From Chryseobacterium sp. JJR-5R (GTDB lineage: Bacteria > Bacteroidota > Bacteroidia > Flavobacteriales > Weeksellaceae), in NCBI RefSeq assembly GCF_034047335.1, contig NZ_CP139137.1, positions 1,488,001 to 1,552,000 of the forward strand: a stretch of DNA of 64,000 nucleotides. Reading direction: 5' to 3'. Under the pieces are notes generated by a model that was not told where the DNA came from, made no database searches, and worked only from the letters and a program-made list of their open reading frames with translations. Below are positions 22,741 through 30,230 of the stretch, in pieces. The translations under genes were made by a program, and so were the position numbers. How positions within the stretch are numbered: position 1 is the stretch's first letter; each line of letters starts with the position of its first letter.

Positions 22741-23199
22741 TTAATATTTTACCACATATCCATCTTGGTTGACAATATTTTTCCCATTCTGATCATCTAC
22801 ATTCAGTGTGTATGGTGCTTTTTTTGCCGAATCGGTTAGATAGTTTCTCCAGATCTGATAGGTATAGCCGTTATTGCTGAATTCAAAATAATAATTTCCG
22901 CCGGTACCGTCCGGAATCATTTCCCCGTCGCTGATGATCATGTTCGGTTTTGAAGTAACTTTCCCGTTAGCCGCCCAGGATTGGTAAAGATACTTCCCAT
23001 TAGGCTGGCGGTCTATTTTAATCTTAAATTTTTTCGTTTTGATAATAACGGATTTCGGTACCTGCTGGTAAAGTGCGGTACTGCTACTGCCGCCCGTCGC
23101 ACCGTGAGGCAGGTTGCCATTATGGTTATGGGCATAAACCAAAGAAAACTGAGCGATACAGAGTGCCCCGAATAAAATCTTTTTAATCATGTTGATCAT
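22741..23199 (-). CDS. secreted protein of unknown function
   Basis: I start at the ATG at 23199 (152 residues); a second ATG at 23190 is equally possible, and the longer upstream frame overlaps the end of gldA and has no signal-like character. The N-terminus MINMIKKILFGALCIAQFSL-VYA is a signal peptide. The mature protein opens with an His/Asn/Gly-rich segment (HNHNGNLPHGATGG) and continues as a beta-rich domain with KKFKIKIDRQPNGKYLYQSW and NNGYTYQIWRNYLTD. Not a family I recognise. It starts 40 bp after gldA ends on the same strand. Confidence 0.7.
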   Translation of the reverse strand: MINMIKKILFGALCIAQFSLVYAHNHNGNLPHGATGGSSSTALYQQVPKSVIIKTKKFKIKIDRQPNGKYLYQSWAANGKVTSKPNMIISDGEMIPDGTGGNYYFEFSNNGYTYQIWRNYLTDSAKKAPYTLNVDDQNGKNIVNQDGYVVKY

Positions 23200-23239
23200 T
23201 GCTTTTTGTTGATGCTTACAACCATCAAATTTAAAGCCA

Positions 23240-23959
23240 TTAAAGATGGGCTGCAGCAGTTTCGGTCTGTGTATAGTGGGCAAAAGCTTCTTCCAAGCTC
23301 CCGAATTTGCCTTTAAATTCATCCACGGCACAGTCCTGGAGAATATTCCCTTTATGGATCAGGATTACGCGTGAACAGAGTGCTTCCACTTCCTGCATAA
23401 TGTGGGTGGAAAGCAGTACGGTTTTCTGCTGTCCTATTTCCTTAACCACGTTCCGGATTTCGATGATCTGGTTAGGGTCAAGGCCGTTGGTCGGTTCATC
23501 CAGGATCAGTAAATCCGGCTGGTGGATAATGGCCTGGGCAAGGCCTATCCTTTGCTTGTACCCTTTGGAAAGCTGTCCGATCTTTTTTCTTTTTTCAGGT
23601 GTAATGCCTACAAGCTCAATTACTTCATCCACCCGGGATTCCGGGATTTTATGGATATTCGCTACAAACTGCAGGTATTCTTTGACATACATTTCCAGGT
23701 ACAGCGGATTGTTTTCTGGCAGGAAACCGATCTTTTTCTTCGTTTCGATTTCATGTTCCGTGATATTTTTCCCGTTAAAGATGATTTCGCCTTCATCAAT
23801 TTTCAATGCACCGACAATAGATTTCATAAGGGTTGACTTTCCCGCGCCGTTCGGGCCCAGAAGGCCGATGATCTCATTGTTGTCAATAGAAATGCTGATC
23901 TTGTTAAGGGCGGTCTGTTCACCGAATTTCTTGGTTAATTGATTTATCTGAAGAGACAT
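23240..23959 (-). CDS. gldA: ABC transporter ATP-binding protein GldA-like
   Basis: A 239-residue ABC ATPase. I use the ATG at 23959 (MSLQINQLTKKFGEQTALNK), three codons after the first possible ATG, to match GldA N-termini. Walker A is GLLGPNGAGKSTLM, the signature is LSKGYKQRIGLAQAI, and Walker B LLILDEPTNGLDPNQ, with the H-loop STHIMQEVEAL. The sequence resembles GldA, the ATPase that with GldF and GldG is needed for gliding in Flavobacterium johnsoniae. GldF/GldG are not adjacent, which is common outside that genus, so the symbol rests on sequence similarity alone. A TATTTTTG promoter core is at 23986-23979. Confidence 0.85.
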   Translation of the reverse strand: MSLQINQLTKKFGEQTALNKISISIDNNEIIGLLGPNGAGKSTLMKSIVGALKIDEGEIIFNGKNITEHEIETKKKIGFLPENNPLYLEMYVKEYLQFVANIHKIPESRVDEVIELVGITPEKRKKIGQLSKGYKQRIGLAQAIIHQPDLLILDEPTNGLDPNQIIEIRNVVKEIGQQKTVLLSTHIMQEVEALCSRVILIHKGNILQDCAVDEFKGKFGSLEEAFAHYTQTETAAAHL

Positions 23960-23978
23960 AATGTACAATGGCTTTTTG

Positions 23979-24018
23979 CAAAAATAAAAATAAAAAAGCT
24001 CATTCCGGGGAATGAGCT
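23979..24018 (-). terminator. terminator of the 24043 gene overlapping the gldA promoter core
   Basis: A perfect 10-bp hairpin (arms 24018-24009 and 24006-23997) followed on the minus strand by a T-rich run. Within that run is TATTTTTG (23986-23979), a TAnnTTTG element placed for gldA about 20 nt upstream of its ATG. I find no good -33 partner. Confidence 0.7.
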
Positions 24019-24042
24019 GTATTAATATGGTGAAAATAGCAA

Positions 24043-24630
24043 TTATTTTCTGGGCTTTCTGTTTTTACTGCCCGTTGTGTTGCTTTTGCTGCTGTTATTG
24101 CTGTTGAGCGATGCCGCACTTGAAGCTGAAGCTGTGTTTACAGGGTTAACAGGAACCATTCCGGCGGCTTTGTCATAGAGAGATGATTTTCCGCTTAGCT
24201 TTCCGAAGATCTTATCGATCTGTTTTTTGTTCAGCACCTGGGATTTCCCTACATATTTCCTGTTCTTATTGATGTACTGGATGAACTGAACCGTAGGCTG
24301 TCCGAAGTTTTTATCAAAGTGGAGCTCTACGATGTCATTGGGAAGCTCCAGGACGATATTTCCCTCGGGTGTATCGATAAACCCGTTGGTGATTATTTCA
24401 TACAGGCCTGATACATCCCTGTTCAGGTTCTGAAATGAAAAGGAACGGAAAGTATTCAGATTGGCCGTATTTAAATCCTGGTAATTGATGGTAAATTTAT
24501 CTTCTTTCTTATATAAACCTACAGAATTGTCTTTACCGATTTCTACCAGTGTAACGTTTTTCAGCACTTTAATCTGTGAGAAAGCCGAAATTCCGAATAA
24601 ACATGTGAAGAGTAGAATTATTTTTCTCAT
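24043..24630 (-). CDS. secreted protein of unknown function
   Basis: A 195-residue protein with a signal peptide (MRKIILLFTCLFGISAFSQ). The first 130 mature residues are mixed alpha/beta with HFDKNFGQPTVQFIQYINKN. The last 35 residues are a low-complexity Ser/Asn/Lys tail ending NRKPRK. Not a recognised family. It ends at a strong terminator 24 nt downstream, so it is a single-gene unit. Confidence 0.7.
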   Translation of the reverse strand: MRKIILLFTCLFGISAFSQIKVLKNVTLVEIGKDNSVGLYKKEDKFTINYQDLNTANLNTFRSFSFQNLNRDVSGLYEIITNGFIDTPEGNIVLELPNDIVELHFDKNFGQPTVQFIQYINKNRKYVGKSQVLNKKQIDKIFGKLSGKSSLYDKAAGMVPVNPVNTASASSAASLNSNNSSKSNTTGSKNRKPRK

Positions 24631-25379
24631 AAGGTGGTTTTAATGTTTTATGTCTGATGATCTAATTAACAAAATAAAAATATAAAAAACAATTTTTTAT
24701 TACTTAAGCAAAAGTAATAATTTTTTTTGTTTACAGATTATTAAAATCAAATATCTCTAATTTTATTCATCATTATTTGAATTATATTAATACTCTGATA
24801 ATCAGTTTTATATGCTGATTATAATTTGCGTATGCTTTGTAAATTCATTTAAAATGATACCACGTATTTTCACTAATCAGTTAAGAATCAAGAGTTAATA
24901 TTTATTTTAACATTGAAAAAAACTAATGTGTAATGAATATTAATTTTATGTAAAAAAATTAATTCATATTCAAATGATGGATCCGTTCCCCGAATCAACA
25001 GCAGGCAGTAAAAAGGTTCTTATGGTATGCTGAATGAATATTCCCCTGAAAAACGGATCAGGGGAATAATAAATCTGAATCTTAATGCTGGATAATCTTT
25101 AGAACCCGTCTGAATTTATTTTATAAAATAATTGCCTCAGATTCTGGTAATAACATAGGTTTTTATGAACAACGGTCTAGGTCTTCATTTAACCATCAGG
25201 TGAAAATCCCTCCTGCCTGGCCTACGATAAAAGGGATCGCAGCCGGTGTGATCTTAAGCAGCCTGCGTATTTACATCGCATCGGCACCCAGCGCTGCTGA
25301 ATCTAAGAATCAGCGGGACAAACCAGAATAAGTTTTAAAAATTTTATTATGTTTCAGTGCTGGAATTTAAAACAGGATC
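24631..25379. other. 749-bp AT-rich intergenic region with a candidate micro-ORF and hairpin
   Basis: Most of this stretch is extremely AT-rich and shows no gene. At 24974-25033 a 19-codon frame (MMDPFPESTAGSKKVLMVC) is followed by a perfect 11-bp inverted repeat (25039-25049 with 25058-25068) lacking a T run. Between about 25190 and 25331 the base composition rises to coding-like levels and one + frame reads through without a start (IPPAWPTIKGIAAGVILSS), ending in TAA at 25329-25331. This may be a gene remnant. None of this is firm. Confidence 0.35.
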
Positions 25380-26573
25380 TTAGATCCCTTCCAGAAGATC
25401 TACCGTCGAACCGTCCAGCTTTTCCTGGAATTCCCGGATTGCTGCAAGGCTTTCGTGATGAATCTCCCTTTCCAGGGTTTCAGGATTATGTATGTCCCAA
25501 ACCCCACTGTGATGCCAGTTGAGCGGGAAATCCCAGTCCGGGCGGTCAATAATCGGATAGATGCAGCATCCCAGCAGCGGAATACCGCTTTTTAGAATAG
25601 ACATGCATTCTTCGCTGATCATCTTCAGCCATGCGTACCTGTTTTCTCCTGCCATGCTGGTTTCCGAAATCACAACAGGCCTTCCGTACCTGGTGAATAC
25701 TTCGTCTACAAGCGTATGAAGGCTTTTCCAGAAAGGGCTTGCCGGCATTTCATTCCAGGGGATATACCGGTGGTCGGTAACCGTCCACTGATTATCAAAA
25801 TAGAAGTTGACGCCGATGATATCAAGGTATTCAGGTTTTCCCCTGAGTTCAGGGCACATCTTCCCGCTGAGGATATCCAGTACCTGAAACTGCTCCTGAT
25901 GTTTTTCATGGGCATGCAGAACAAGCGCAGCATCTGAAAGATCAGGGGAGACGATGTGGATCAGGGGTTCTGTGCTCATGATCCGTACTTCGGGATCAAT
26001 CTCTTTCATCATTTCAATCCCTTCGATATAAGCTTTCATCAGCATATATTTCACTTCCCATCCCTGATGTATGCAATAAGGGCTTGTTCCTCTTACATCG
26101 CCGCCCAGCCATGATAAAAAGCTGACTTCATTAATGGGCGTAACCACCAGTTCGCCATCAGGGCAGAGGCTTCTGTATTTCTGCACGAAGGCCCTGCACA
26201 GATGTGAGAACCTTCGGGCAAACATGGGATGTAAAGGCGTAAGGTCGTCCGGAAACCCGAAATGACAGATGTCCCAGATAACCTCAATGCCATTTCTTTG
26301 TGCACAGGTGATCATCTCTTCCACCTGGCTCCAGTCATACTGAAAAGGGGTTTTTTCCACCTGGCTCCAGCGGATGCCTTCGCGTACCGTACTGATGCCG
26401 ATATCGCGGAGCCCTTTATAATCTTCGTCAATAAAACGGTCATGGCCTGTCAGGTCAGTAAGGTCAACGCGCTCCCCGAATGCATTCTGGTGGTCGGCAC
26501 ATTCAAATCCGGCCATGATGAATGACCGGAAATTTTTTTCAGGATTCCTGTACTTAGTATTGGGTTCCGTCAT
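25380..26573 (-). CDS. clan GH-A glycosidase-like protein in the UDP-galactopyranose mutase cluster
   Basis: A 397-residue (alpha/beta)8-barrel glycosidase-like protein without a signal peptide. Two clan GH-A glutamates are visible: acid/base Glu149 in VVTPINEVSFLSW and nucleophile Glu304 in RPVVISETSMAGENRY. The N-terminus FIMAGFECADHQNAFGERVD and the strand-end REGIRWSQVEKT also fit the clan. It resembles the family-1-type glycosylhydrolases found next to UDP-galactopyranose mutase genes. Its start overlaps the end of glf by 20 bp, so it is co-translated. Being cytoplasmic, it may trim or check a galactofuranose-containing intermediate; this is inference. Confidence 0.8.
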   Translation of the reverse strand: MTEPNTKYRNPEKNFRSFIMAGFECADHQNAFGERVDLTDLTGHDRFIDEDYKGLRDIGISTVREGIRWSQVEKTPFQYDWSQVEEMITCAQRNGIEVIWDICHFGFPDDLTPLHPMFARRFSHLCRAFVQKYRSLCPDGELVVTPINEVSFLSWLGGDVRGTSPYCIHQGWEVKYMLMKAYIEGIEMMKEIDPEVRIMSTEPLIHIVSPDLSDAALVLHAHEKHQEQFQVLDILSGKMCPELRGKPEYLDIIGVNFYFDNQWTVTDHRYIPWNEMPASPFWKSLHTLVDEVFTRYGRPVVISETSMAGENRYAWLKMISEECMSILKSGIPLLGCCIYPIIDRPDWDFPLNWHHSGVWDIHNPETLEREIHHESLAAIREFQEKLDGSTVDLLEGI

Positions 26574-27660
26574 CTTCTTTTGTCATCTTTTTGAATAAAG
26601 CCAGCGACTGCGCAACTACCTGGTCCATATTATAATATTTATACGTCCCTAGGCGGCCGGTGAAGTAAACATCGGGAGTTTCTTCCGCCAGCTTTTTATA
26701 CTGGTTATACACATCCTGGTTTTCTTTCCGCGGAATCGGGTAGTAAGGATCGCCTTCAGCCTTCGGATATTCATAGACAATAGCTGTTTTATGATGAACC
26801 TGTCCTGTAAGGTGCTTAAATTCGGTAATTCTCGTATACAGGTTGGAGGTAGGATAATTAACGGTTCCGGTCTGCTGGTAATTTTCAGTATCCAGCGTTT
26901 CAAAATGAAAATCGATTGAACGGTAAGGCAGCTTTCCGTACCGGTAATCGAAATACGTATCGATAGGGCCTGTGTAAATGAGCTTTTTATGCGGAATAAT
27001 ATCAACAATATCCCTGTAATTGGTATTCAGCATGATATGGATGTTTTCATGTGAAAGCATCTTTTTGAACATATCGGTATAACCGTTTTTCGGCATCGCC
27101 TGAAAGGTATCCGTAAAATACCGGTCATCTTTATTGGTCCTGGTAGGAACCCTTGCCGTAACCGAAGCATCCAGTTCAGAAGGATCAAGGTCCCACTGTT
27201 TTTTGGTATAGCCGCGAAAGAATTTTTCATACAGCTCTTTTCCTACCGCATTCAGCACTACGTCTTCAGAAGTAAGCACAGGCTTCCGCTGTTCGGCTTT
27301 CGATGCCAGAAAGCCCACAACCTCATCAGAGGTCAGGTTTTTTCCGTATAATGTATTGATGGTGGTCAGGTTAATGGGAATCGGTACCAGCTGCCCGTCT
27401 ACGCTGCCCAGTACGCGGTGCTCATAAGGGCGCCAGTCTGTAAAACGGTTAAGATAGGAAAATACTTCTTCAGAATTGGTGTGGAAAATATGCGGGCCGT
27501 ATTTATGGATCAGGATTCCCTCGTTGTTATAATAGTCATAAGCATTTCCGGCAATATGGTCACGCTTGTCTACAATTAATACTTTTTTTCCGGCGTTCGC
27601 CAGTCGTTCTGCCAGGACTGATCCGGCAAAGCCGCAGCCGACAATCAGGAAATCATACAT
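26554..27660 (-). CDS. glf: UDP-galactopyranose mutase
   Basis: A 368-residue flavoenzyme that interconverts UDP-galactopyranose and UDP-galactofuranose. The N-terminal FAD-binding motif is YDFLIVGCGFAGSVLAERLA. Family landmarks follow: DKRDHIAGNAYDYYN, KYGPHIFHTNSEEVFSYLNR, the YTKKQWDLDPSEL segment and FTGRLGTYKYYNMD near the C-terminus. Length is normal. It overlaps the upstream glycosyltransferase by 8 bp and the downstream glycosidase by 20 bp. The three together could build a galactofuranose-bearing glycan, but no galactofuranosyltransferase of a known type or capsule locus is present. Confidence 0.96.
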   Translation of the reverse strand: MYDFLIVGCGFAGSVLAERLANAGKKVLIVDKRDHIAGNAYDYYNNEGILIHKYGPHIFHTNSEEVFSYLNRFTDWRPYEHRVLGSVDGQLVPIPINLTTINTLYGKNLTSDEVVGFLASKAEQRKPVLTSEDVVLNAVGKELYEKFFRGYTKKQWDLDPSELDASVTARVPTRTNKDDRYFTDTFQAMPKNGYTDMFKKMLSHENIHIMLNTNYRDIVDIIPHKKLIYTGPIDTYFDYRYGKLPYRSIDFHFETLDTENYQQTGTVNYPTSNLYTRITEFKHLTGQVHHKTAIVYEYPKAEGDPYYPIPRKENQDVYNQYKKLAEETPDVYFTGRLGTYKYYNMDQVVAQSLALFKKMTKEDDGTQY

Positions 27661-28750
27661 AAATACCGTTGCTTTTTTTTACGTTGTTAATTAATAGATT
27701 CATTTTCTCAAAAGTGTTGTCCCAGGAATCATCGGCCAGAAATTCATCGACTTTCATCAGCCATTCCTTTTTAGATTTTTTGGCAAGTTCCTCCTCACCG
27801 TACATGATAAAGCTGTCTGCATCACTGGCAATGTACACCAGGTTTTCTTCACCGTAAGGCTTCACCACATCTTTTATCGGCGTGGAAATAACCGGAAGGC
27901 CTGCAGCAAGGTACTCGGGAGTCTTGGTAGGGCTGATGAACTCAGTGGATTCATTCAGGGCAAACAGGACAAGCGCAATATCCCAGTGGCTGATGTAATA
28001 AGGGAGTTCTTCATATTTCTTCGGGCCCAGGTAATGGATGTTTTCTGCTCTCGGAAGGTCATCCGGATTAATTTTTACCACAGGGCCTATGATTACAAAA
28101 TGCCAGTCGGGTTTCCTTTCCGAAACTTCCCTTAACATTTCGATATCAAAACGTTCATCGATAACGCCGTAGAACCCAAACCTCGGGTGTGGGATCTCTT
28201 TCTGATCCGCAGGCTCATTCTGATTATGCCGTGCTGCCTGAAAATGTTCCTTGTCAATACTGCTGGGAAAAGGATGGATGTTGTGATGGCGGTCTTTCTT
28301 AGCCTGATACAACGTATGCCCGCCTGTAAAGACCACATCTGCTCTTTTGAAGAGTTCATTTTCCAGCGGCAGCAGCTGAGGCGGCGCAAAACGGAAAGCT
28401 GAAAGCTCGTCCATAGAATCATAAAGGGTTACCTGGGGTACAAGATGAGCCGTATATTCCAGTGCCATCGGGGTATAGTACCAGCAGACAAATTCCTTGA
28501 TGTTCCGTTCTGCAATAAATCGGTCGACCAGTTTTTTCAATCTTTCATTGCGGTCGGCATCCCGGTCATCAATAAACAGGGAAACAATTGAAATACCGTC
28601 CTGTTGGACGATTTCATAGGCATCTGATCCGTAACGCGGTTCTTCAAAATAATAGACATGGTACTGTCTGGCAAAACGACTGAGCAAATGTTGCGGTCGC
28701 TGATACACGAAATTCCAGTGTAAATGGCTGAAACATAAAATATTCTGCAT
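27653..28750 (-). CDS. glycosyltransferase (GT4-like)
   Basis: A 365-residue GT-B fold glycosyltransferase. The N-terminal domain begins QNILCFSHLHWNFVYQRPQH. The C-terminal nucleotide-sugar domain includes NIHYLGPKKYEELPYYISHW and FISPTKTPEYLAAGLPVIST, the retaining GT family-4 type E-x7-E region. No transmembrane segment. It is the first gene of a three-gene overlapping operon with glf and a glycosidase. Donor and acceptor are unknown. I find no clear promoter in the 363 bp upstream. Confidence 0.87.
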   Translation of the reverse strand: MQNILCFSHLHWNFVYQRPQHLLSRFARQYHVYYFEEPRYGSDAYEIVQQDGISIVSLFIDDRDADRNERLKKLVDRFIAERNIKEFVCWYYTPMALEYTAHLVPQVTLYDSMDELSAFRFAPPQLLPLENELFKRADVVFTGGHTLYQAKKDRHHNIHPFPSSIDKEHFQAARHNQNEPADQKEIPHPRFGFYGVIDERFDIEMLREVSERKPDWHFVIIGPVVKINPDDLPRAENIHYLGPKKYEELPYYISHWDIALVLFALNESTEFISPTKTPEYLAAGLPVISTPIKDVVKPYGEENLVYIASDADSFIMYGEEELAKKSKKEWLMKVDEFLADDSWDNTFEKMNLLINNVKKSNGIYV

Positions 28751-29113
28751 ATAATAAGTGGTATTATTGCAGTTCAGAACGGTTAGAAATTCCCGGCCTG
28801 CTTTGCACAGGAATTGTGAAAGGATGCCGCGAATATGGTGGTGTAATCTGAACTGTTTTGTAAAACTATTATATAAAAAGCAGTTATTTTATGCACAAGA
28901 TCATAAAATATATTTAAATTATTGGTTATATACAGCTGTTCTTTCTAAATATGTAAAAATTTGCAGATTAAACTCAGAAACTGATATTATTCTGCGGGCT
29001 TTTTAACAGACTGACAGATCAGATTCCGAAAGTGATAAGTAAAAAGCCTGCAAAGTGAGTGGTATGCGGTACTTTAGTATTATAATTATGCCTCATGTAC
29101 ATCTGCCTGCCGA
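28751..29113. other. intergenic region with long inverted repeat
   Basis: A 12-bp inverted repeat, GCGGGCTTTTTA (28994-29005) and TAAAAAGCCTGC (29040-29051, one wobble), encloses 34 nt. It is about 60 nt past the stress-protein stop and lacks an external T run, so it is not a standard terminator. The open frame across 28758-29006 has no coding character. Confidence 0.4.
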
Positions 29114-30022
29114 TTATCCGGGAGAAGGAAGTGCAATATCAAAACCTGCGCTTTCATCCGGCATTGCTTTCTGTGCCTCCGTTGTCTTCTTTAAAAAGAA
29201 CAGGGGAACATCGGTATGATTGATGATCTGCTTAAAAAAGTTCTCTGAAAATAAAGATTTCCAGCTGTTTTCATCATGGTAATTAAGAATGATGATATCT
29301 GCATGGTCTATTTTTGAAAACTGTGAGATCTTGACAGCCTTTTCGTTGGTCAGTATAAATGAGGTGGAATATTTTACCGTATCCTTTGCCAGTGCGCTCC
29401 AGATTGAATTATAGGCTTCTTTTATCACATTAGCATCTTCTTCGCTGCAGATTCCGAGAAGGCTGATTTCTGCATTGTTTTTTTTGGCAATATTCTGAGA
29501 GACCATTAATTTTTCCTGAAGGTTTTCAATCACCCGTACAGGGACCAGGATTTTTCCAAAGTCGTAAGTGCGGCATTTTTCCGGAACCAGAAGAACTGAG
29601 CTGTTTGTCCCGGTAAGGATTTCATATGATGCGGATCCCAGAAAAAGTTCTTTTATGCTCTGCCTGCCCGAAGTTCCGGTAAGCACCAGATCCACTTTCT
29701 CAGAAGTGATACATTCATTGATGCTGCTGACCAGGCTGTTGCTCCCGATGATGGTATCTACACGCAGCGAACGGTTCTGTTCCTGGACGGCAAGCTTGAT
29801 TTCACGGAGCCCGCGCTCTGCCAGCTCAAGGCCTTCTTTTACTTTTTCTGTACCAACTGCCTGTTTGCCGGTTCTGTCAATAATGTAATAATTGATGAAA
29901 TTATGGAACAGGATGATTCGTGCCTTATGCCTTCCTGCCATGTGGACCGCCATCGTAACCGCATTGTCAGATTTCTCAGTAAAATCTACCGTTACCAGTA
30001 TTGTTTTAATTTCAGTTCTCAT
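29114..30022 (-). CDS. tandem universal stress protein (UspA)
   Basis: A 302-residue protein made of two Usp domains. The first (about 5-148) opens KTILVTVDFTEKSDNAVTMA and ends with the nucleotide-binding pattern VLTGTSGRQSIKELFLGSAS. The second (about 155-280) opens GKILVPVRVIENLQEKLMVS but lacks a clear GxxG-x9-GS motif, so only the first probably binds ATP. Such tandem Usp proteins act in stress resistance; the specific cue is unknown. A TATATTTG element (30034-30027, minus) lies only 4 nt before the ATG, which would give a leaderless or near-leaderless mRNA; no good -33 box accompanies it. Confidence 0.9.
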   Translation of the reverse strand: MRTEIKTILVTVDFTEKSDNAVTMAVHMAGRHKARIILFHNFINYYIIDRTGKQAVGTEKVKEGLELAERGLREIKLAVQEQNRSLRVDTIIGSNSLVSSINECITSEKVDLVLTGTSGRQSIKELFLGSASYEILTGTNSSVLLVPEKCRTYDFGKILVPVRVIENLQEKLMVSQNIAKKNNAEISLLGICSEEDANVIKEAYNSIWSALAKDTVKYSTSFILTNEKAVKISQFSKIDHADIIILNYHDENSWKSLFSENFFKQIINHTDVPLFFLKKTTEAQKAMPDESAGFDIALPSPG

Positions 30023-30230
30023 CTTTCAAATATATAAGGTGATACGCTTCATTAATGACCGTTAAACAGATGCCATCATGATCATTTACGGATGATTTCA
30101 TGATATACCTGTATTTAACAGGGAGTGAAAGTTAGTAAAAAAACAGCTGTTTAAAAAAGGAAAACCGGTAAATCATCATTAAGATGGTACTTTCTGGGTT
30201 GATCTCTTTCTCATGCCGGACCAGGATAAA

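Noticed and set aside
22741..23331. Longer start for the secreted protein at 22741
   Set aside because: The extra N-terminus overlaps gldA and buries the signal peptide; ATG 23199 is better.
28758..29006. 82-codon plus-strand frame
   Set aside because: Starts at TTG, has odd residue composition and lies across the promoter region of the glycosyltransferase operon.
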